Shown one piece after another: positions 1-6,400 of a DNA stretch of 9,108 bases (position 1 is the stretch's first letter; every line of letters begins with the position of its first letter). The notes beneath the pieces were generated by a model that saw only the letters and a list, made by a program, of their open reading frames with translations, was not told the origin of the DNA and searched no databases. Both the position numbers and the translations under genes were made by a program. This DNA comes from Candidatus Daviesbacteria bacterium (GTDB lineage Bacteria; Patescibacteriota; Microgenomatia; Daviesbacterales; UBA10151), in NCBI GenBank assembly GCA_016186985.1, contig JACPKO010000034.1:1-9108 (forward strand). The letters run 5' to 3'.

Positions 1-585
1 AGGGAATTTCTGGCCGTCACGGCGCCAAAAGTCAGGAGTATCTGATGAGTACGATGTGGATGAAATAATTTGTGCTATAACCTTATTTCCTCCTCCCATT
101 ACAAAAGCCGCGCTCGCTGAAGCGGCAGTATATTCCAAAGCGTCTCCTGGTTTTGCCTGGGCCACGTCCGAGCCAATCACCAGGCCGTATTTATTTTGCT
201 TTAACTCATCCATTTTGGATATAAGCCTCATTGCAGCTGTAGCAGCTTTGCATGCAAACTGAGTGTCGATAGCTAAGTAGTTATGGGGAATTCCTAAAAT
301 TTCCCCGACAATGGTTGAAGTTGGTTTGACTGCATATGGATGGGATTCTGAACCTACAGCTAAAGCTTTTATGTCCTTAAGCGGAATTTTTCCTGACTGT
401 ATAGCGATAAGGGCTGCTTCTATAGCTAAAGTTGTTGCGTCTTCATCCAAAGATGCAACAGATTTTTCACTCAGTCCCAGTCCCTTTTCAATTTCCTCAG
501 AATTTTTTCTCCAAAAAAGGGCAATAGATGAAATTTTTATGCGGTTTCTAGGAATATAAGTGCCGTAGGAAATTATACCGTTCAT
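1..585 (-). CDS. hmgB: hydroxymethylglutaryl-CoA synthase, archaeal type (partial, C-terminus beyond left edge)
   Basis: Condenses acetyl-CoA with acetoacetyl-CoA to HMG-CoA, the step before HMG-CoA reductase in the mevalonate pathway; cytoplasmic. My translation of the open frame gives 195 residues, beginning MNGIISYGTYIPRNRIK and ending FWRRDGQKFP at the window edge. It has the thiolase-fold features of the archaeal/short HMG-CoA synthase branch: VGSESHPYAVKP with the likely general-base Glu80, DTQFACKAA with the likely nucleophile Cys112, the block SDVAQAKPGDALEYTAASA (140-158), and TPDFWRRDG. The family is usually about 350 residues, so roughly 150 are missing off the edge. The ATG overlaps the TGA of the reductase gene (ATGA at 585-582) and has an AAGGA ribosome site 5 nt upstream, so the pair is probably one translationally coupled operon. 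The archaeal enzyme works in a complex with an acetoacetyl-CoA thiolase and a DUF35 protein; those genes could lie just past the edge, which is a prediction only. Confidence 0.93.
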   Translation of the reverse strand, partial: MNGIISYGTYIPRNRIKISSIALFWRKNSEEIEKGLGLSEKSVASLDEDATTLAIEAALIAIQSGKIPLKDIKALAVGSESHPYAVKPTSTIVGEILGIPHNYLAIDTQFACKAATAAMRLISKMDELKQNKYGLVIGSDVAQAKPGDALEYTAASASAAFVMGGGNKVIAQIISSTSYSSDTPDFWRRDGQKFP

Positions 586-1736
586 TTTTTTCCTTTTCTG
601 CCAAGTTTGATGTGCGAGCTTGCAAGAGTACCTTCCGCTTGAGAAGCAAGCAATGAGAGTTCACCTGCCAAGACAGCTCCAGCAATAACCTCAGCAAATT
701 CTAGCACAGAATTGGCACCGGTAATATTTAAAGCTTCTTTTTGAGTAGGCAGGGTTGTTCCTCCGCCGATTATTCCGACTATCAAAGAGGGGAGGTAGAT
801 TGAAAAATGAAGACTTCCATCGTCTAAAACTTCCGCAGTTGTAATTCCCAAACTTCCCTCGGCTATATGAGCCGGATCCTGACCTGTAGCTATAAACAAA
901 GCTGCAATTATGTTAGCGAAATGTGCATTAAACCCCAAAGAGCCTGACATAATCGATCCAACTAAACATTTTCTATAAACCAAATCTGCAATTTTTTCCG
1001 GAGTGGTTTTTAAAACTTCTTTAACCAAAGCTTTTTTTAAAGTTACCTCAGCCCAAACCCTTTTCCCCCGGCCGGAGATAAAATTTAACCAGGCGGGTTT
1101 TTTATCGATGTCAAAATTACCTGCAACCGAAATACACTCTGCCCCGGTTTCCTTTTCAATCAGTTTGGTCGCTGCCTCTGTTGCGATAGTTGCCATGTTC
1201 ATTCCCATGGCATCTTGAGTATTAAAATAAAACCTTATAAATAGATTTCTCCCCGCAAATCTTGTCCCTAGTTTTTTTAATTTCAAATGGGATGAAGTTT
1301 TCTTAGCTACGTGGGTAATTTTAAGGAAGTTTTTATCTACCCATGTTTTAACTTTTACAGAATGTTCTATTCCTTCTGTCCTGAAAACCGGTCCCCTGGT
1401 AATTCCTACATTTTCAACTTCAACAAATGTTCCACCTGACTCTGAAATTGCCTTGCAGCCTCTTGAAACCGATGCCACCAGCGCCCCCTCAGTTGTAGCA
1501 AGCGGAATAAAATACCCTTTCCCCTTCTCCCTTTCCCCTTTACCCTTGATTAATATTGGTCCTGCAATTCCTAAAGGAATCTGGGTTGCGCCGATTAAAT
1601 TCTCGATATTCCTGCCCAAAACTTCCTCCTCCGGGAAAGAAAAGTTTGAGATTTTGTCTAAATGAATTTTAACTTTATTCTCTAAATATACCCGCCGCTC
1701 AAATGCATTTTTAAAATCTCTAAGTCTGTTAGCCAT
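582..1736 (-). CDS. hmgA: hydroxymethylglutaryl-CoA reductase (class I, soluble)
   Basis: Reduces HMG-CoA to mevalonate with NADPH, the committed step of the mevalonate route to IPP/DMAPP. The 384-residue protein has only the catalytic domain and no membrane region, as in archaeal class I enzymes. Visible motifs: ENLIGATQIPLGIAGP (45-60); TTEGALVAS with catalytic Glu83; DAMGMNM (175-181), the NADPH-site signature; DKKPAW with catalytic Lys212; GQDPAH with catalytic Asp287; and SSHIKLGR with catalytic His375. All four catalytic residues are present. Two oddities: the residue before DAMGMNM is Gln174 where Gly is usual, and residues 64-74 are a Lys/Gly/Glu-rich loop encoded by a 7-nt tandem repeat (separate entry). 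ATG 1736 is chosen because a stop codon lies 14 codons upstream in frame and an extended -10 ends 13 nt before the ATG. There is no Shine-Dalgarno, so the mRNA may have almost no leader. First gene of the operon with HMG-CoA synthase. Confidence 0.96.
   Translation of the reverse strand: MANRLRDFKNAFERRVYLENKVKIHLDKISNFSFPEEEVLGRNIENLIGATQIPLGIAGPILIKGKGEREKGKGYFIPLATTEGALVASVSRGCKAISESGGTFVEVENVGITRGPVFRTEGIEHSVKVKTWVDKNFLKITHVAKKTSSHLKLKKLGTRFAGRNLFIRFYFNTQDAMGMNMATIATEAATKLIEKETGAECISVAGNFDIDKKPAWLNFISGRGKRVWAEVTLKKALVKEVLKTTPEKIADLVYRKCLVGSIMSGSLGFNAHFANIIAALFIATGQDPAHIAEGSLGITTAEVLDDGSLHFSIYLPSLIVGIIGGGTTLPTQKEALNITGANSVLEFAEVIAGAVLAGELSLLASQAEGTLASSHIKLGRKGKK
591..595 (-). promoter_or_regulatory. 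ribosome binding site of the HMG-CoA synthase gene
   Basis: AAGGA on the minus strand, 5 nt before the ATG at 585, lying within the last codons of HMG-CoA reductase. It is the only clear Shine-Dalgarno sequence I found before any gene here. It marks the synthase as an internal operon gene and fixes its start. Confidence 0.65.
1515..1545 (-). repeat. G-rich 7-nt tandem repeat inside HMG-CoA reductase, G-quadruplex pattern
   Basis: Read on the coding (minus) strand, units start at 1545, 1538, 1531 and 1524, with a final GGG at 1517-1515. Units 2 and 4 are GGGGAAA; units 1 and 3 differ from it at one or two bases. This gives five G-tracts of three or four separated by 3-4 nt, which fits the (G3+ N1-7)x4 quadruplex rule, and the G-rich strand is the mRNA sense strand. 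It encodes residues 64-74 (K G K G E R E K G K G). Because 7 is not a multiple of 3, a change of one unit would shift the frame; three units would add or remove seven codons in frame. Confidence 0.75.
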
Positions 1737-1749
1737 AATACGAGGGTCA

Positions 1750-1758
1750 ATTGTAGCA
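1750..1758 (-). promoter_or_regulatory. extended -10 promoter of the HMG-CoA reductase operon
   Basis: On the minus strand TGCTACAAT reads as an extended -10 (TGn, then TACAAT, five of six matches to TATAAT). A weak -35-like TTAGCA lies 18 nt further upstream. Transcription would start near 1743, only about 6-7 nt before the ATG, so the transcript would be nearly leaderless. This agrees with the missing Shine-Dalgarno. Sequence-based prediction only. Confidence 0.45.
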
Positions 1759-1773
1759 AAACCAGCTTCAATA

Positions 1774-1799
1774 TGCTAAATTATCTCGTTAGCTAAATT
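1774..1799 (+). promoter_or_regulatory. possible uppS promoter and GCTAAATT direct repeat
   Basis: Two exact copies of GCTAAATT (1775-1782 and 1792-1799) lie 17 bp apart just before the uppS ATG. The first is part of TGCTAAATT, a weak extended -10 (TAAATT, four of six). No good -35 is visible. A start near 1789 would leave a leader of about 12 nt without a Shine-Dalgarno. The copies might be a regulator site shared with the divergent reductase promoter, but chance is quite possible in AT-rich DNA. Confidence 0.25.
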
Positions 1800-1800
1800 T

Positions 1801-2502
1801 ATGAAAACCAAAAAAAGCAGTATTCCTAAGCACATAGCGATCATAATGGATGGTAACCGCCGTTGGGCAAGGGCAAGGGGCCTTCCAGATAAGCAAGGCC
1901 ATAAAGTTGGTGTTGAAAAAATTGAGGAACTTGTAAAAACTGCGGAAAAGTTAGGGGTTGAGGCCATAACTATTTATGCCCTTTCTACAGAAAATATAAC
2001 TGAGAGGGCAAAAAGGGAGGTGGCTGATTTATTCAGCATAATACGCAGAACCTACAATAACCAGTTTAAAAACATGATGAAAAACGGAGTAAAATTGTCA
2101 ATCCTAGGAGAAATTGAAGGACTTCCAGGCGCGATAAGAAAAATAGTCAGTGAAATAAGGGATACTTACATAAAAAACGAATCAATAAAATTAAACATAG
2201 CTCTAAATTACGGAGGTAAAAAGGAATTAATTTCAGCCATCAAGGAACTTATTGAAGAGGGAATAGAAGTAGATAAGTTAAATGAGGAAATAATATCGAA
2301 GCATTTATATACTAAGGGAGAATCTGACCCGGATCTGGTTATAAGAACCGGCGGGAGGATTCGTCTTTCCAATTTTTTACTTTGGCAAACAGCATACTCT
2401 GAACTATATTTTACAAAAGTATTATGGCCGGATTTTGATGAAAAAGAGCTAAAAAAAGCTATCAATTGGTATGGAAAACAAAAAAGGAATTTTGGTAAAT
2501 GA
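1801..2502 (+). CDS. uppS: isoprenyl transferase / undecaprenyl diphosphate synthase
   Basis: cis-Prenyltransferase that adds IPP units to an allylic diphosphate to make the C50-C55 polyprenyl diphosphate carrier for peptidoglycan and surface glycans; cytoplasmic or membrane-peripheral homodimer. The 233 residues are slightly shorter than the E. coli enzyme (about 253). Motifs: HIAIIMDGNRRWA (11-23) with the catalytic Asp17; GH at 33-34; TIYALSTEN (57-65); and RTGG then RLSNFLLWQTAYSELYF (182-204), with Arg182, Arg188 and the Mg-binding Glu201. One oddity: residue 186 is Arg, in RTGGRIRLSNF, where most family members have Glu (RTGGExRLSNF). The family assignment is secure; exact chain length cannot be read from sequence. 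The ATG is six codons before the conserved PKHIAIIMDG block, and no Shine-Dalgarno is visible. Divergent from the mevalonate genes that would feed it precursors, and convergent with the secreted-protein gene 11 bp downstream. Confidence 0.96.
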   Translation: MKTKKSSIPKHIAIIMDGNRRWARARGLPDKQGHKVGVEKIEELVKTAEKLGVEAITIYALSTENITERAKREVADLFSIIRRTYNNQFKNMMKNGVKLSILGEIEGLPGAIRKIVSEIRDTYIKNESIKLNIALNYGGKKELISAIKELIEEGIEVDKLNEEIISKHLYTKGESDPDLVIRTGGRIRLSNFLLWQTAYSELYFTKVLWPDFDEKELKKAINWYGKQKRNFGK

Positions 2503-2510
2503 GCCTTTTT
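2480..2510. terminator. possible bidirectional terminator between uppS and the secreted-protein gene
   Basis: AAAAAGG (2481-2487) and CCTTTTT (2504-2510) form a 7-bp inverted repeat with a 16-nt loop, covering the uppS stop and reaching to 4 bp before the other gene's stop codon (2516-2514). Read on the minus strand, the 3' arm runs into a T-rich tail (CCTTTTTTGTTTT), the better terminator orientation. The stem has only two G-C pairs, so it is weak, but the convergent 11-bp gap is where a shared terminator would be expected. Confidence 0.3.
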
Positions 2511-2513
2511 AAG

Positions 2514-3371
2514 TTAGGGTGCGGTTGTTATCGGATAATGCTGGTCTTCTGTTGTAATAATTAAATCTTTTGTAAATAGTCCATCCTTTAGGATATATAA
2601 GTATTTGGGTTGTTTGTTAACAACCTCAGCAGGCTGATCGTTATCCTCAAGATTCCTCCTAAGCTGTAATGGACTGGCCGGGGATGAATTCTTATTTAAT
2701 GAAATTAGACTGCCATTAATAGTAAGCGGTTGGGTGATGGTTGACCCGTCAGAGCATCCTGATGAGGCGGCAAGATAAGCAGTGCAAATTTGTCCAAATG
2801 AAATCAATACAGCGTTTACTTTGGTAACATCTGTGTAAATATTTATGTTATCCCGGACAATGAATACGAGCCCTGAAGCGGAATCAGTGTCTGCATAATC
2901 AATATTCGCAGTGATGTTTAAACTCCCCCGTATAAAAATTATCTGAACTCCGGAAGGAGGGGTTGTAGTTGCGGTTGGAGCGACTCCGCTAAGAATTACA
3001 TTTTTTGTTTGAAGATAGATGCCGGCACCTGCACCTGTAAAATTCCATGCTCCGTTTGCTGATAATAAGTCGCCTCCCTTTGTAAAACCGGAGCGGCTAG
3101 AAGTATAAAACTGTTCTTCCAGATTTTGGTATGAGGGAACCTTAAATTCCCGGTAGGAGGTGTTATTACCAGTGATGCAGACATTATCAAGATTACCAAA
3201 CATACCGGTTACACCGCTGGTTGCTGAAATTAAACCCTGGTTGCGGTCATTTGTCTGGCATTGGGCAAAGGAAGGAATAGGGAAGAGGGAAGAGGAAAGA
3301 GTAAAGAGGATGGTGATAAATAATACTGTCAATAATATGTTTCTAAGAATCCGGATCCTAAATTTTTTCAT
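2514..3371 (-). CDS. secreted beta-rich surface protein, Patescibacteria-type, function unknown
   Basis: 285 residues from ATG 3371. This start is preferred over the in-frame ATG at 3488 because it puts a signal peptide at the N-terminus: MKKFRIRILRN, a hydrophobic core to about residue 30, then a signal peptidase I site at SFA|Q (34-37). It is not a lipoprotein signal, since the residue before Cys38 is Gln. The mature part has regular short beta-type stretches (VQIIFIRGSLNITANI 142-157; GLVFIVRDNINI 167-178; VNAVLISF 185-192; LTINGSLISL 216-225), suggesting a beta-solenoid. It ends with LRRNLEDNDQPAEV and QPKYLYILKDGLF. I recall similar 'PKYLxILKD' endings in surface proteins of Microgenomates genomes, but no function is known to me. 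Cys38, 65, 196 and 206 could form disulfides. It lies 37 bp after the PA14 gene on the same strand with no terminator between, so it is probably co-transcribed. There is no C-terminal anchor. Confidence 0.8.
   Translation of the reverse strand: MKKFRIRILRNILLTVLFITILFTLSSSLFPIPSFAQCQTNDRNQGLISATSGVTGMFGNLDNVCITGNNTSYREFKVPSYQNLEEQFYTSSRSGFTKGGDLLSANGAWNFTGAGAGIYLQTKNVILSGVAPTATTTPPSGVQIIFIRGSLNITANIDYADTDSASGLVFIVRDNINIYTDVTKVNAVLISFGQICTAYLAASSGCSDGSTITQPLTINGSLISLNKNSSPASPLQLRRNLEDNDQPAEVVNKQPKYLYILKDGLFTKDLIITTEDQHYPITTAP
3280..3307. repeat. second 7-nt purine repeat, inside a signal-peptide coding region
   Basis: On the plus strand, units start at 3280, 3287, 3294 and 3301. The first two are identical (GGGAAGA), the third is GGAAAGA and the fourth GTAAAGA. 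The purines are on the template strand of the secreted-protein gene; the coding strand reads pyrimidine-rich and encodes about residues 22-31, the end of the signal peptide core (LFTLSSSLFP). The unit length and GGGAAA-like composition resemble the repeat in HMG-CoA reductase, but the G-rich side is on the non-coding strand here. Confidence 0.6.
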
Positions 3372-3412
3372 CTTGTAAAAATTATAATTCTCTTCACTCT
3401 CACTCTTGTCAT
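3368..3412 (-). other. 14-codon mini-ORF bridging the two secreted-protein genes
   Basis: The sequence reads ATG ACA AGA ... ACA AGA TGA, encoding MTRVRVKRIIIFTR. Its ATG overlaps the TGA stop of the PA14 gene (ATGA at 3412-3409), and its own TGA overlaps the ATG of the downstream gene (ATGA at 3371-3368). A terminating ribosome could thus pass from gene to gene by re-initiation. The downstream gene has no well-placed Shine-Dalgarno. Whether the peptide itself matters is unknown, and the arrangement could be coincidence. Confidence 0.25.
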
Positions 3413-6400
3413 TCTGATATATAAATCCCTTTATTAGTATGGACATCGCCACCGGTTGTCTTGAAGTAGGGTTTTTTGGTTTCTTCAACTTTTAAGGTAA
3501 TGGTTGAAGATCCGGATACTCCCTGGGGATTAGAGCAGGTTAGACTGAACTGGTAGTTACCAATTGTAGAAATAGGAGCCAGGGCCTGGTTTCCCGTCTC
3601 TGCTTTGCCATTACTCCAGGAATTAATTAAATCCTGGGAAGGTGCAGGGTTGGTTGAGGGTATGGAAGCCGTGCAGGAGGAAGGACCAACCGGTACGTTG
3701 GTAGTGTTCCAGGAAATGGATACAGGATCATTTTGTTTAACATTTAAAGGATAGTCATTATGACCCAGGGTTTTGCCTTTACTGGTTAAGAAAAGGTTAA
3801 TCTGGGGAGGGGTACAAGTTGGGGATAAGCTCACCGGATTAGTCCAGCTTGAAAAGGAAGTTTGCTGGAAATTACTGACCTGATAGGTATACATTTTATC
3901 AGGAGGCGGGGAATCAGAATAGGGAGATTGAGGCCAGCTATTGTTCAGCTGAACTATGTTAACCCTGGTATTACTTGGGTTATAAGGATTAGCCAATCCT
4001 GCATTATATAAGTCCATTAATTCTTGTGAAGTTAAGACTCTTGACCAGATGCCAAAATCTTCAATTATGCCTTCAAAATAGCTGTTGTTATTGTTGCTTT
4101 GCCTTCCAAACTCAATAGGGTTATTGCTTACTAATGTTTCAGCTGGCGCGGTGCCTGTTTTCACAGGGTTAGTCGGGTCATCTACATAAAGACTAATATT
4201 AGGACCGGATGAATTGTCGACCGTTACGGCTATAAAAACAAGCGTACCCACTTTTATTTGACCTCCGTTTACATTGAAATTATTATTTCTTTGGTAATCA
4301 AATCGAAGTTTGTTTCCATCAAGCGACAAGGCATATTGGATGCTATTATCTGCTGCTATCTTTGATAAAATTCCCCTCGTTCCGCCAGCACGGGCGGGAT
4401 TTATCCATCCTGCTATTGTAAAGTTTTTGGTAAAGTTAAGATCAGGGTTGGAGCCTACGGAAGGTATTTGAATATAATCTGAAATTCCATTTAGGTACCG
4501 GCCAAGACCCCCATAAAAGCCATTAATAGATTGAGTTCCGTTTGCGGTGCCGTTATTTAATCCTTTAGAGTCGACCGCAGTTGCCCCTCTCTCATTAAAA
4601 CCCCAATAAGACAATAAGCCGCCAGTTAAAGAGTTGCCTGTATCTTTAGTAAATCCTCTTTGATTGTTAATCTCTGCTCTAAAAATTCCGTATGGATTTG
4701 TCCCGGGGTCAGCCGTCCATGATGTTTCGATAGTATTGCAGCTCACAATGGGATTTGGGCTGATGGTAATTGCTCCACAGTTTTCAGGCAGCTGATAATC
4801 AGTCCAAGCTGATTGACGGGATCCATATACACCTCTTGTTAATACCGAATAAGCGGTAAATGTGTTTGGTTGAAATACAGAATTATCGATGTATTGATAC
4901 TCCGCTGAATAGAAATTTCCACTAGTGTTATCACTGACAATAGCGTTTTGATTAATCACTTGTTTGGGAAGTGAGGGGGCAGACCAGCCAAGTTGAATCT
5001 TCGGATTCCCGGTTTTTGAATAATACTCCAGCATAATATTATGCCTTGAGTTTGCAGCAAGTTTAATTGGGTCTGAGGCGATTTCCTGAGGTGAATTTTT
5101 ATTGGTCCATGAATCAATAACCATCACACCATCTATAAAAAGTCTGGCACCATCCTTTACGTTTACATAGAAAGAGTAGTTATCAGTTACATTTGGTACT
5201 AAAACCTGGCCAGCCCACTTGGCTCCAAACTCACCACCTGGTATAGAAGGATCAGGCGTAGAGTTGCCCCAGGCAAAATCGACTTTTTTGTCTATTCTTT
5301 TCAAAACAGGGTAACCTGATAGATCAGGGGCGGTATAATAGGATGCGTATAAGCCATCTTTTTTGAGGTAAAGTAAGCTATTAAAATTCTGGATTAATTC
5401 GCTTGAAAATAGATTGCCGGTCGGGATTGGAGTTTTTGAAACTCCAGGATAGGACCAGTTTAGGCGCGCTTCAGCTTTTCCAGTCTTTTCATAATATTCA
5501 AATATAATGTTGTGTTTGGTATTGGCAGCAAGGGTAATTGGGTCTGCCGATGTAGATTTGGTATTATTGTGATCACCCCACTCGTTTATGATCCTGATTC
5601 CGTCAAGGTAAAGAATACCTCCGTCGCTTGTGTCAACAGAAAAGACATAATCACCATCCTTAGGGATAAGAACCTGTCCGGACCATCTGGCGCTAAAATT
5701 ATCAGTAGGAACGAGCGTGTTAGGCGAAGAATCGCCCCAGTTGAAATTTACATTTTCGCCGTCTACTTCATAAATTGGATTGCCGGTTAAATTCTTGTTT
5801 GGAAAATAGCTGGCTTTAAGGCCGTTCGGAGTAGTTCGGGGGGTAATGGGTGCAGGAGTGATCACTTGATATTCTATATCGGAAGAAAATAGTTTGTTTT
5901 TTTCGATGGGGACATTATTATTACTGTTGTAGCTCCAAGTTAAATGTATTTCAGCATTTCCTTTTCGGTCATAATACTCAATCCTGATTGGTATTTTAGA
6001 TCCGGCCAGAAAGCGGGTAGGATCAGAGCTTTTAGTCGTTGCATTATTGGTATCTTTCCAGTCATCAATTGCTTTAACTCCATTTAAATAAAGACGCTTT
6101 CCATCGTTACCATTTAAATGGAAGGTGTAATCGGCATTGTCTGGTATTTCCAAAAAACCTACCCAGGAGGCGCTGAAATTATCGCCGGTAGCTGATACAG
6201 CAGGACTAGGGGCACCAGAGCCCCAATTATGATTAATAACTTCACCGTCTTTTTCTAAGATAGGTGTTCCCTTAAGGTCCTTGTTAGCAAAATAAAATCC
6301 TTTTAGTCCGTCTCCCGTGGCTCTTTTTACGCCGTTTGTTTTGCGGATTTCATAAGTTGACTTAATCGAGTTTGAATCGCTCCAGGTAACATCCATCTGC

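Noticed and set aside
56..559. Plus-strand open frames at 56-262 and 311-559
   Set aside because: They lie antisense to HMG-CoA synthase, whose minus-strand frame is open across the whole region with clear family motifs; the plus-strand proteins have no recognisable features.
1003..1665. Plus-strand open frames at 1003-1218 and 1453-1665
   Set aside because: Antisense shadows of HMG-CoA reductase, which has all catalytic residues on the minus strand.
3257..3263. Lipoprotein (lipobox) signal in the 285-residue protein
   Set aside because: The residues before Cys38 are S-F-A-Q; Gln directly before Cys does not fit a lipobox, while SFA|Q fits signal peptidase I.
3368..3412. Frameshift joining the PA14 protein and the 285-residue protein into one gene
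   Set aside because: The downstream protein has its own complete signal peptide and start codon, so separate genes fit better; an ancestral split is kept as a finding instead.
3409..3484. C-terminal sortase or membrane anchor on the PA14 protein
   Set aside because: No LPxTG-like motif, hydrophobic segment or positive tail in the last residues; it ends in a polar tail.
3372..3488. In-frame ATG at 3488 as the start of the 285-residue secreted protein
   Set aside because: It would add 39 polar residues before a clear signal peptide and overlap the PA14 gene by 80 bp; ATG 3371 puts the signal peptide at the N-terminus.
5512..5790. Plus-strand 92-residue open frame
   Set aside because: Antisense to the second PA14 domain; no start context or family features.
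4936..6309. CRISPR or recent DNA tandem repeat
   Set aside because: The similarity is between diverged PA14 domains at protein level; the DNA lacks short identical repeats with regular spacers.
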